Source: Flavobacteriales bacterium (GTDB taxonomy: Bacteria; Bacteroidota; Bacteroidia; Flavobacteriales_E; Vicingaceae). From it: 58,484 bases of DNA. The stretch spans positions 1-58,484 of the forward strand of contig JAGQZT010000038.1 of NCBI GenBank assembly GCA_020435335.1, given 5' to 3'. Positions 42,304-50,120 of this stretch are shown here, piece by piece. The notes below the pieces were generated by a model. That model was given only the letters and a program-made list of their open reading frames with translations. It searched no databases and was not told the origin of the DNA. The position numbers were made by a program, and so were the translations under genes. Positions within the stretch are counted from its first letter, which is position 1. Every line of letters starts with the position of its first letter.

Positions 42304-44240
42304 TTGTTGCAATATTTGGAGATCAGGGCGTATCCCTGGGTCAGACCAAGCTCTCCGGATTTGCTGAGGTCGCTGCAAGCCTGGTCGTTGCTTTCCAGGA
42401 TCAGCAAGATCAATGCCCTGTTCAGGAAAGCCTCTCCGAAGCTCGGCGAATATTTGATGGCTTCACTATAATCGTTAATGGCTCCGATGTAATCTTCATT
42501 CTGAAATTTCAGGTAGGCCCGGTTAAAGTAAGCATAAGCGAAGTTCGGATTCAGTTCGATGCACTTGTTGTACTCTTTAATCACGTCTTCCAGCGCATAG
42601 CTGTCGTTCGTTTCCGATTTGGAAGCGATTTGGTACAGGATGTTGGCCTTGCCGAAATAGGCCATGTAGTTATCGGCATCCAGATGTAATGATTTATTAA
42701 AGTCGAGGATGGCCTTATCGTAATATCCCAGCGAAGCGTTGGTTACGGCTCTTTTCAGGTAAAGTTCCCCGTTAAAGAGGTCCAGATTGATTTTGTCATT
42801 CAGGGTTTTTAATTTTTCCTTTTTCAGGGTTTCGGAGATGTCGTCATCCTGATCGTTCAATAAGAAATAAGCGGTAAACGATTCATTTTTCTTGTTCCAG
42901 CTGTCGATGATGCGTTTATGTTTGGTAGATGCCAGTAAGCTGATGTAGTATGGATTGACCAGTGCGATTTCATGGTTGTTGATCTGTTCTACATTTTTAT
43001 TCACCTGGCCGCCGCTAAAAGAGGTAACCTTGGCAATGAATAGTTCTTCCTGTTGTTTCAGGCTGTCGGTAATGTTCAGTTTACTTTCGTTGATGATGTC
43101 GGCGGTTTGAAGATCAAAATCAGCACCTTTATAATCTCCCAGCTGTTGTTTGAGGTCGGCTCTTAGCCGGTATCCATCCACAAAATCGGGATACAAGCCG
43201 ATCGCTTTTTCGATGTCTTTTAAAGCGGCTTTGGGTTTTTTGAGGCGTTGGTAAACCAGAGCCCGGTTGTAATAGGCCAGGATGTTCTTGGAGTTCAGTA
43301 GGATAACCTGGTTATAGTCTTCCAGGGCTTTTTGAAAATCTTCCTGTTCGAGGTAGATGCCGGCCCGGTTGTAATATGCCGAAGTGGAATTCGGTGCCAG
43401 TTCAATCACATTGTTGAGATCTGTCAGCGCTTCATTCTGATGTTCGATCTTGTTGTAGACCATGGCACGCTGGAAGAAGGCGTAACTGTTGTCCGGTTCG
43501 AGGTGTAAGGCTTTGTTGATATCCACGAGTGCCGAATCGTATTTGATGAGGTAATAGTACGCGGTTGCCCTTCTGACATAGGTGTTGGCTTTTCGCGGGT
43601 CATTTTTAATGATGAGGTTAAAGTCCTTGATGGCTTCCCGGTATTTTTTCAGGCCGAGGTACGACATGCCGCGGATGGTATAGACCAGTTCCTTGTTGTT
43701 GTGAAAATAGAGAGCCGTGTTGCAATCGGCAACGGCTTCCTCATAGTTCTGGAGGTAATTGTAGGTGATGGCCCGGTTCAGGTAAATGTCGGAGTTGGTT
43801 GAGTCCAACCGGATGGCTTGTTGGAAATCATCGAAGGCACCTTGATAATCCTGGAGCCGGTCGCGGATGGATGCCCGGATGATGTAAGTTTCGATAAAAC
43901 GTGGGCGGAGGTAGATGGCACGTGAAAAATCCTCTTCGGCACCGATCAGATCACTCAGTTCCACTTTGGCAAAACCTCTGTAATAATAGGCTTCATAGTT
44001 TAAGGAATCACTGCTGATGATTTCATTGAACTTTTCGATGGCGCTTTTGTATTCCTTGTTGGAGAGTTCGAGCCGGCCGACCAGCATTTTATTCTCTTTC
44101 TTTTTTTGTTGAGCATTTACTGTGGAGAGCAGTCCGATGAGTATAAATGCCAGGATTGCTTTTTTGTTACATTGAGCCAGTCGGAATGTATACAGAAAAA
44201 GGAGGGAATGATTCGAAAAATGCTTCGATAAACTCAGCAT
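42300..44240 (-). CDS. Exported TPR-repeat protein; start codon uncertain
   Basis: The long frame encodes a 646-residue protein with about twelve tetratricopeptide repeats (for example AYYYRGFAKVELSDLIGAEEDF, cut, and similar) and a Lys-rich segment after residue 45. The export signal is AILAFILIGLLSTVNAQ (about 28-44), but it is preceded by MLSLSKHFSNHS..., whose first seven residues are encoded by a dispersed hairpin repeat. The real start may be a non-ATG codon just before NKKAILAF, or the repeat may have replaced the native start. The TPR surface suggests a protein-protein scaffold in the envelope. It is tail-to-tail with a TPR kinase. Confidence 0.84.
   Translation of the reverse strand: MLSLSKHFSNHSLLFLYTFRLAQCNKKAILAFILIGLLSTVNAQQKKKENKMLVGRLELSNKEYKSAIEKFNEIISSDSLNYEAYYYRGFAKVELSDLIGAEEDFSRAIYLRPRFIETYIIRASIRDRLQDYQGAFDDFQQAIRLDSTNSDIYLNRAITYNYLQNYEEAVADCNTALYFHNNKELVYTIRGMSYLGLKKYREAIKDFNLIIKNDPRKANTYVRRATAYYYLIKYDSALVDINKALHLEPDNSYAFFQRAMVYNKIEHQNEALTDLNNVIELAPNSTSAYYNRAGIYLEQEDFQKALEDYNQVILLNSKNILAYYNRALVYQRLKKPKAALKDIEKAIGLYPDFVDGYRLRADLKQQLGDYKGADFDLQTADIINESKLNITDSLKQQEELFIAKVTSFSGGQVNKNVEQINNHEIALVNPYYISLLASTKHKRIIDSWNKKNESFTAYFLLNDQDDDISETLKKEKLKTLNDKINLDLFNGELYLKRAVTNASLGYYDKAILDFNKSLHLDADNYMAYFGKANILYQIASKSETNDSYALEDVIKEYNKCIELNPNFAYAYFNRAYLKFQNEDYIGAINDYSEAIKYSPSFGEAFLNRALILLILESNDQACSDLSKSGELGLTQGYALISKYCNN
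44220..44240. repeat. Solo copy of the dispersed hairpin repeat
   Basis: ATGCT-TCGATAAACTC-AGCAT: 5-bp stem and 11-nt loop. The loop is identical to that at 3287-3297, while the stem differs at two paired positions that still complement. On the reverse strand it reads ATGCTGAG..., giving the start of the TPR gene's frame. Confidence 0.65.
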
Positions 44241-44334
44241 GGCACATTAAAAGTTCTTACAAGTCACAAAAAAACGGATTATTTGGGACTAACGTCTGCG
44301 AAGGGTCAACTAAATTGTTAAAGAAATATAATTC

Positions 44335-47028
44335 CTATTTCAGGTTGTAGGTATAGATCATATTCTGGTGAGCTACAACCAAATTGTAGGTGTTGTCTTT
44401 GTTGATGTCTGCAATGCGGTAAGCTGTTGATCCGGCCAGCGGGAACCCGTCGGCCAAAACCCCTTTATGGATGAGGTAGATCTGATTGCCGGCTACCAGA
44501 CCTAATGCAGGTTCGGTCATGTTGTAACCAACCGGTGCCGATTTGATCGGTTGCTGGTATTCGGCTTCAAAGAGCTTATTTTTCTCGCTGTCGGAGATCA
44601 GGATGTTTCCATCCCAGTAAAAAGCATAATCCGGAAGCTTATCGCCATTAAAATCAAGGGTGCTGAAATGAGCGCCAGCCGGAACATCATCCACCTTTAA
44701 TGCTTCTTTCTTGTCGTTCAGATACAACTTCACAACAGTTGCATTGGAGTCGGCGGTAACCAGATAAGACTTAGCAAGGGTACTGGCTGTTTTCAGGTAA
44801 ACCGGATTACCGGTAGGAAGCAGGTTTTCCAGCTTGATCCGGTCTTTTCCGGAGCGTTCAACTACTTTCACCTGGCCGTTTTGTAGCGGGATCACAATGT
44901 AGTCTTTGCCGTCGATTGCGAAATGATGGATCGGATTTTTGGCAGAGCTTTGAGTTTCGTCATATTCCCAGCCCTTAACCGCTGATCCGGTGATGTCGTA
45001 GTTGTACACGATGTTGTTGGTGCAGCCGATCAGAATCCGGTAGTTTCGGGATTTGTCATAGTCGATCGGGGTTACGCTGCAACTGGCTTCGGCAGGTAGT
45101 TTAACCGGATACTGTTCCACATTGTTTCCGTTTCGGTCGATCAGGTAGATTTTACTTTTTGTATTGAACAACAGCTGCAGCTTGTTGTTTTTATAGGCGT
45201 CGATCTGTTTGAAATCGCCCATCACTTTTTCCTGAAGTTGCTTGGTCCAGAGTACTTTGCCGGTGTTGCTGATCAGGTAGAGTTTGTGCGCGTCATCCTG
45301 CACGATGATTTCTTTGCCACCGGTTGTATGGTTTGTAACGATTTGCGGAGCATTGGAAGTGAATGTGTCCAGCGCCAGCTCCCAGAGAGAGGCGGTTTCC
45401 TGCTTGTAAACCGGATTGTATTTCAGGTAAATGGAATTGTAGTACAGGTTGTTCTTTTCGGTAGACATTTGAAAAGCGATGGCTTCAAACTTCCGGAATG
45501 TGGCCAGCTTATCGTCGAATACGGGGAGGTACTCCTCTTTGCTGAAGGTTTTATAGAGGTTCACCGAGCGGGCAATGTTGTTGTAGATGAAAATATTGCT
45601 GCTTCCCGACAGGTTATCCGAAAAAGTCTCAAAATTCTGATCGTTGGCGAGAACCTTGTTGTTGCCGATATCGGATAAATATGCTTTCAATGCATTTTCG
45701 GAAGCGGCAAATACGACGAATTCATCCACAAAACAAAAGTAGGGAGACGGTATAGCAACAAAAGGTTTTCCCAGCAATTTCGGGAAGAGATCATTAAGCC
45801 CGATCCGTTTGATGAGATGGCCGTTAAACGAGCTGGAATCCTGTTCAGGGATTGTTTTGAGCGCGATATTCATCAGGCTTTCCTTCGACTTGTCATCTTT
45901 CAGTTTCAATGCCACGAACCGGTTATTGCCGAAGTCTTCCGTTTGAGATTCTGTGATAAAGAAAGCGGCTTCCTCACTGATCTGATCCAGCAATTCCACT
46001 TCGAGATCGACACCATATTGCTTGGTCACCTCATCGAGGTACTTCTGGTATTGGAAAAATTGATTTTTACCTTTTAGTAAGGCCTTCCGGTTGTCAAAGA
46101 ATTTTTGGGTATTCGTAAATCCGTAGTGGTAGACAAAAGCGGCGTTGTAGGGGATCACTTCCAGGAGATCAAGGTCTGTTGCTTTTTGGTCTTTCAGTAA
46201 ATTAATGCTGTTTTTGTCGCGCGCAAAGCTGAAACCACTCAGGGCGAAGGAATTGGGTTTGATATCCAAATCCAGTTCCGTCCAGGTCGCATAATTTTCG
46301 AAGGTTTGAAAATAATCTTTGGAGGCTTTGTTCAGGTATTGGTTGACGATTTTGGTAAAATGCGGAGTATGAATGAAAACATTGCCATCTTCGGCTTGTC
46401 CGGAGGCTTCCATGACCTTGGCAAAGTCTTTATCGTTCAGGAGACTGTTCTCGTTGTTCAGTTGCCGGATTACATCTTCGATCAAGATGGCGCTGTAGCT
46501 GAAAGCGAGTGTGTTTTTGTATAAGGCCAGAGAGATCTTACCGGTTTTTCCGGGGAAGGCGTGAATGTTCACACCGTCATAATCGCGGGAGGTCGGGTTG
46601 GATTTGCCGGCGCTTTTCAGTTGTTGAACGACGTCTTCTTCCGTAAGGGTTTCCGGAACGGAAAGATAGAACACGAAGTCGTAGTTGTTTGCGCCGGAGA
46701 GGTGTAAAGAAGCGAGTACGGCTTTATTGGGAATGCTGGTCTTGAAGGTTGAATTGAGCAGGGAGTCAAAATAGTTGATCTGCCTGTGCATGTCTTTTGC
46801 GGCAGAAGTACTGTCGGCCAGTTCCTGCCAGATGATGTTGGTCGATTTTATTTTTTCGAAAAGAGCACTGAAGTTGTTTTCCTTGATGATGAGTGCGGCA
46901 TGCTGCGGTATCGCTTCGAAGGTAATCTGACTAACGGGCTCTTTCACATTTTTGTAAAAGTTGTAGGCAATAAAACTTACTGCACACATCAGCAGGATGA
47001 ATAAACCTAAAAGTATTTTTTTGGTCAT
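44335..47028 (-). CDS. Large membrane-anchored protein, DUF3352-like, with propeller-like C-terminus
   Basis: The 897-residue protein starts with a membrane anchor (ILLGLFILLMCAVSFIAYNFY, about 5-25). The next ~500 residues have the look of DUF3352-type exported proteins: IPQHAALIIKENN, repeated FV..A.SENALKAYL-like segments. The last ~330 residues contain short strands such as KLYLISNTGKVLWTKQ, SKIYLIDRNGNNV and NIVYNYDITGSAVKGW, like a PQQ/WD-type beta-propeller. I recognise no enzyme motif. It would face the periplasm. The TPR gene lies 94 bp downstream on the same strand and may be co-transcribed. Function unknown. Confidence 0.78.
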   Translation of the reverse strand: MTKKILLGLFILLMCAVSFIAYNFYKNVKEPVSQITFEAIPQHAALIIKENNFSALFEKIKSTNIIWQELADSTSAAKDMHRQINYFDSLLNSTFKTSIPNKAVLASLHLSGANNYDFVFYLSVPETLTEEDVVQQLKSAGKSNPTSRDYDGVNIHAFPGKTGKISLALYKNTLAFSYSAILIEDVIRQLNNENSLLNDKDFAKVMEASGQAEDGNVFIHTPHFTKIVNQYLNKASKDYFQTFENYATWTELDLDIKPNSFALSGFSFARDKNSINLLKDQKATDLDLLEVIPYNAAFVYHYGFTNTQKFFDNRKALLKGKNQFFQYQKYLDEVTKQYGVDLEVELLDQISEEAAFFITESQTEDFGNNRFVALKLKDDKSKESLMNIALKTIPEQDSSSFNGHLIKRIGLNDLFPKLLGKPFVAIPSPYFCFVDEFVVFAASENALKAYLSDIGNNKVLANDQNFETFSDNLSGSSNIFIYNNIARSVNLYKTFSKEEYLPVFDDKLATFRKFEAIAFQMSTEKNNLYYNSIYLKYNPVYKQETASLWELALDTFTSNAPQIVTNHTTGGKEIIVQDDAHKLYLISNTGKVLWTKQLQEKVMGDFKQIDAYKNNKLQLLFNTKSKIYLIDRNGNNVEQYPVKLPAEASCSVTPIDYDKSRNYRILIGCTNNIVYNYDITGSAVKGWEYDETQSSAKNPIHHFAIDGKDYIVIPLQNGQVKVVERSGKDRIKLENLLPTGNPVYLKTASTLAKSYLVTADSNATVVKLYLNDKKEALKVDDVPAGAHFSTLDFNGDKLPDYAFYWDGNILISDSEKNKLFEAEYQQPIKSAPVGYNMTEPALGLVAGNQIYLIHKGVLADGFPLAGSTAYRIADINKDNTYNLVVAHQNMIYTYNLK

Positions 47029-47143
47029 GGCGACTTTTGCCCTTTTAATTCCAAGTAAAATTAGTGGCTTTCAGCAGCAGATGAAAAGTGAAATGATGAA
47101 AGAATTAACAATGCGAAGTTAATACGGCGTTACCCGAATCGGA

Positions 47144-47569
47144 TCATTTGGATGGCCCGATGAATTGCAATAGAGCGAGTTTGTACGAATTTAATCCCAT
47201 GCCGGCGATAACACCCAGGCAGTGTTTGGCCATCAGGGAAACGTGGCGGTATTCTTCCCGGGCATATACGTTGGAAATGTGAACTTCGATCACGGGTGTT
47301 TCGATGCCAGCTATGGCATCGCCTATCCCAACAGAAGTGTGGGTATAGGCGCCGGCATTCATGATGATGCCGTCGTAGCTGAATCCGGCTTCATGCAATT
47401 TGTTGATCAGTTCGCCTTCCACGTTGCTCTGATAATAGTCGAGGGTAACATCCGGAAAATCCGTTTTCAGCTGCTCGAAATAGGCCTCAAAGGTCATGCT
47501 GCCGTAAATGGAAGTCTCCCGTTTTCCCAACAAGTTTAAATTTGGCCCGTTAATAACTAGTATCTGCAT
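47144..47569 (-). CDS. aroQ: 3-dehydroquinate dehydratase, type II
   Basis: AroQ dehydrates 3-dehydroquinate to 3-dehydroshikimate in the shikimate pathway. The 141-residue protein has the type II signature MQILVINGPNLNLLGKRE with the catalytic Tyr in TSIYGSMTF, the QSNVEGELINKLHEA segment, MNAGAYTHTSVGI and EVHISNVYAREEYRH. ATG 47569 is chosen because the frame's extra 21 residues up to 47632 lack similarity to the family. A TATCTTTG box lies 17 nt upstream. It is divergent from xerD. Confidence 0.96.
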   Translation of the reverse strand: MQILVINGPNLNLLGKRETSIYGSMTFEAYFEQLKTDFPDVTLDYYQSNVEGELINKLHEAGFSYDGIIMNAGAYTHTSVGIGDAIAGIETPVIEVHISNVYAREEYRHVSLMAKHCLGVIAGMGLNSYKLALLQFIGPSK

Positions 47570-47586
47570 ATCTTGAATGACTTTCA

Positions 47587-47594
47587 CAAAGATA
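47587..47594 (-). promoter_or_regulatory. -7 promoter box of aroQ
   Basis: Reverse-strand TATCTTTG matches the consensus and lies 17 nt before the aroQ ATG, which also argues against the longer start at 47632. Confidence 0.5.
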
Positions 47595-47698
47595 TATATT
47601 TGCATAGAAATGCCTGAAGCAAGCCCATGCAAAATTCAAATGCCAACTGCCAAATGCCAATATTGAAATTTGATCGTTGATGTTTGAAGCATGTTTAA

Positions 47699-48613
47699 TT
47701 GAAAATTAAGTTGAACTGGACACCCACCATAAAAGGCTTTAAATCCTACCTGCAACTGGAGCGGTCGTTGTCGTCCAATTCCATTGAAGCCTATTTGAGG
47801 GATGTGGATAAACTCGTGCAATTTCTCGAAATTCATGAGCTGGATGTGAATCCCGACAAGCTGGAGCAGCATACCGTGGAGGAGTTTTTGAAATGGATCA
47901 GCGAACTGGGAATGAATGCCCGGACTCAGGCGAGGATTCTTTCGGGCTTAAAAGCATTCTATAAATACCTGCTGATGGAAGATCTGATCGATGTGGCTCC
48001 TACCGACCTGATCGAAGCTCCCAAGATCGGAAGGAAGCTCCCGGAGGTATTAAGTATCGATGAGATTAACGGGCTGATCGAAGCCATCGATTTAAGTAAA
48101 CCCGAAGGCGAACGGAATAAAGCCATGCTGGAAACCATGTACAGTTGCGGGCTGAGGGTTTCGGAACTGGTCGGACTAAAAAAATCGAACCTGTTGTTGG
48201 AAGAGGGGTTTGTCCGGGTAATCGGGAAAGGTGATAAGGAGCGGATTGTCCCCATCGGTAGTGTCGCCATCAAGCACATCCGGATTTACATCGAAAGTAC
48301 CCGTAATCACATGGATATCGAGAAAGAAAGTGAGGATATACTTTTTCTCAACCGGAGGGGCAGGCAGCTTACCCGCGTCATGGTGTTTACGATCATTAAA
48401 CAATTGGCCGAAAAATCCGGATTGGATAAGCAGGTCAGTCCGCATACATTTCGGCATTCCTTCGCGACTCATCTGGTAGAAGGAGGTGCCGACCTGAGGG
48501 CTGTTCAGGAAATGCTGGGACACGAATCGATCACGACTACCGAAATTTATACCCACCTCGACCGGGAATACCTGCGTGATGCAATTTTAAGTTTTCATCC
48601 CCGAGCCAAGTAG
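47699..48613 (+). CDS. xerD: Tyrosine recombinase XerD/XerC
   Basis: The enzyme resolves chromosome dimers at dif with its Xer partner. The 304-residue protein has the N-terminal SAM-like core-binding domain (about 5-90: FKSYLQLERSLSSNSIEAYL, cut) and the catalytic domain with Arg in YSCGLRVSELVGL, HTFRHSFATHL (H-x-x-R), LGHESITTTEIY and the nucleophilic Tyr in EIYTHLDREYL. It starts at TTG 47699, as an upstream ATG is out of frame. No mobile-element context is seen, so it is the housekeeping recombinase. XerC and XerD are hard to separate; the symbol follows usual Bacteroidetes practice. Confidence 0.92.
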   Translation: MKIKLNWTPTIKGFKSYLQLERSLSSNSIEAYLRDVDKLVQFLEIHELDVNPDKLEQHTVEEFLKWISELGMNARTQARILSGLKAFYKYLLMEDLIDVAPTDLIEAPKIGRKLPEVLSIDEINGLIEAIDLSKPEGERNKAMLETMYSCGLRVSELVGLKKSNLLLEEGFVRVIGKGDKERIVPIGSVAIKHIRIYIESTRNHMDIEKESEDILFLNRRGRQLTRVMVFTIIKQLAEKSGLDKQVSPHTFRHSFATHLVEGGADLRAVQEMLGHESITTTEIYTHLDREYLRDAILSFHPRAK

Positions 48614-48646
48614 TTTTTTTCTTAATTTGGGAGGAAAAATATAAAA

Positions 48647-50038
48647 TTGACAGAAAGCATAACTAAACATCCGGCCTGGAAGGCGGAATTGAATAAAACC
48701 ATTTTAAAGTACCATACCATTGCCTTGTGGGTAGCTGTGGTGTTCGATCTGCTGTTCTTTGTCACCGACTATTTTAATATTTACGACTATTGGCAGGAAT
48801 TTTTAACCTTCAGGGCTTCCGTTTCCTTAATCTGCCTGATCACGGTCTTGTTTCACAAAAAACTGCGCATCAACCGGGAAGTACTTGGGGTTATTCCGGT
48901 GTTGCTCATTTCGGTCCAAAATGCCTACATGTGGAGTGTGATGGATGTGCAGCAATTTCAGCAACACGCCTTTGCTTACATCGCCCTGTTTATCGGTTCG
49001 GGCATGTTCATGTTCTATCATGTGTACTATTCCATCTTCATTGTTGTTGTCAATATCGTGGCTAACATTATTTTTCTGAAGATTAACAGTTCGCTCACAG
49101 CAGATGAAATATTGGTGAACGGAGGGCTTCTTACCGGAGCTGTAGCCGTATTCTCCATTTTGCTGATCCGCATGCGTTATCGGTTAACTAAAAAAGAAGT
49201 TGTTGCCCGGCATGCCCTGGAGCGATCCAAGCAGGAGGTGGAAGAAAAGAACAATGAGATCGTAGACAGCATCAACTATGCGAAACGCATTCAGGAAGCC
49301 CTGATTCCGCCGGAGAAAAAACTCAGGCAGATCCTTCCCGATTCGTTTGTCATCTTCAAACCGAAAGACATCGTAAGCGGAGATTTTTACTGGGCTACAG
49401 TTACCAATACCACTACGGGAACCGATCAGGATAGTAATAAACTGCTGCTCTTCAGTGTGGCCGATTGTACCGGTCATGGTGTTCCGGGAGCGTTTATGAG
49501 TATTATAGGGTTGAAATTATTTAATCAATCCGTAAAGCAACCCGAAGTAAATACACCGGCTCAGGCACTTGATTACCTCGACCGGGAGATTTTTAATACG
49601 GTTAATCTGCATTCGGAAGATGACAAGATTATTCGCGACGGGATGGATCTCGCCCTGTGTGCGGTAGATTACAGCAACATGAAGCTACACTTTGCCGGCG
49701 CGAACAATCCGGTTTATATCGTCCGAAATAAAGAACTACATGAGATTAAGGGAGATAAAAAGGCAATCGGCTCGTATCAATCCGAACACGCGTTTACCGA
49801 TAAAGAATTTCAACTGGAAAAAGGAGATGTAATCTACACATTCTCTGATGGTTATGCCGATCAGTTCGGTGGCCCGAATGGGAAGAAGCTAAAATATGCT
49901 GTGTTTAAACAGCTGCTCATCGATAATGCCCACTTGAGCATGGAGGAACAAAAGGCGATTCTGGAAGCCTATTTTGAGGAATGGAAAGGAACACTTGAGC
50001 AACTGGATGATGTTTGTGTGATCGGTATGAGAATTTAG
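48647..50038 (+). CDS. Membrane-bound SpoIIE-type PP2C serine phosphatase
   Basis: The 463-residue protein has six hydrophobic segments in residues 20-175, a coiled-coil linker (about 180-215; KKEVVARHALERSKQEVEEK) and a C-terminal SpoIIE phosphatase domain (about 215-463). Metal-binding motifs are KPKDIVSGDFYW, FSVADCTGHGVPGAFMS and DVIYTFSDGYADQFGG. Such phosphatases act in partner-switching with anti-anti-sigma (STAS) proteins or as direct signalling outputs. No STAS or anti-sigma kinase gene is near. It begins at TTG 48647; a GGGAGG at 48629-48634 is one of the few SD-like sequences in the window. The input signal is unknown. Confidence 0.9.
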   Translation: MTESITKHPAWKAELNKTILKYHTIALWVAVVFDLLFFVTDYFNIYDYWQEFLTFRASVSLICLITVLFHKKLRINREVLGVIPVLLISVQNAYMWSVMDVQQFQQHAFAYIALFIGSGMFMFYHVYYSIFIVVVNIVANIIFLKINSSLTADEILVNGGLLTGAVAVFSILLIRMRYRLTKKEVVARHALERSKQEVEEKNNEIVDSINYAKRIQEALIPPEKKLRQILPDSFVIFKPKDIVSGDFYWATVTNTTTGTDQDSNKLLLFSVADCTGHGVPGAFMSIIGLKLFNQSVKQPEVNTPAQALDYLDREIFNTVNLHSEDDKIIRDGMDLALCAVDYSNMKLHFAGANNPVYIVRNKELHEIKGDKKAIGSYQSEHAFTDKEFQLEKGDVIYTFSDGYADQFGGPNGKKLKYAVFKQLLIDNAHLSMEEQKAILEAYFEEWKGTLEQLDDVCVIGMRI

Positions 50039-50108
50039 CTGCGCTAAAGAGCGAACACCTGAAATCAACCGTTCCTTTAATCTTACCGTATTAAACACCC
50101 AAATTCAT

Positions 50109-50116
50109 TATCTTTA
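50109..50116 (+). promoter_or_regulatory. -7-like promoter box of the lipoprotein operon
   Basis: TATCTTTA then CCAC then the ATG at 50121; four-base spacing as at lptB and the tiny lipoprotein gene. It would drive the long operon 50121-57358. No -33 TTG assigned. Confidence 0.45.
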
Positions 50117-50120
50117 CCAC

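Noticed and set aside
47699..48613. Tyrosine recombinase as sign of an integrated element
   Set aside because: The sequence is of the housekeeping XerD type, neighbours are core genes, and no att-like duplications or phage/ICE genes are present.
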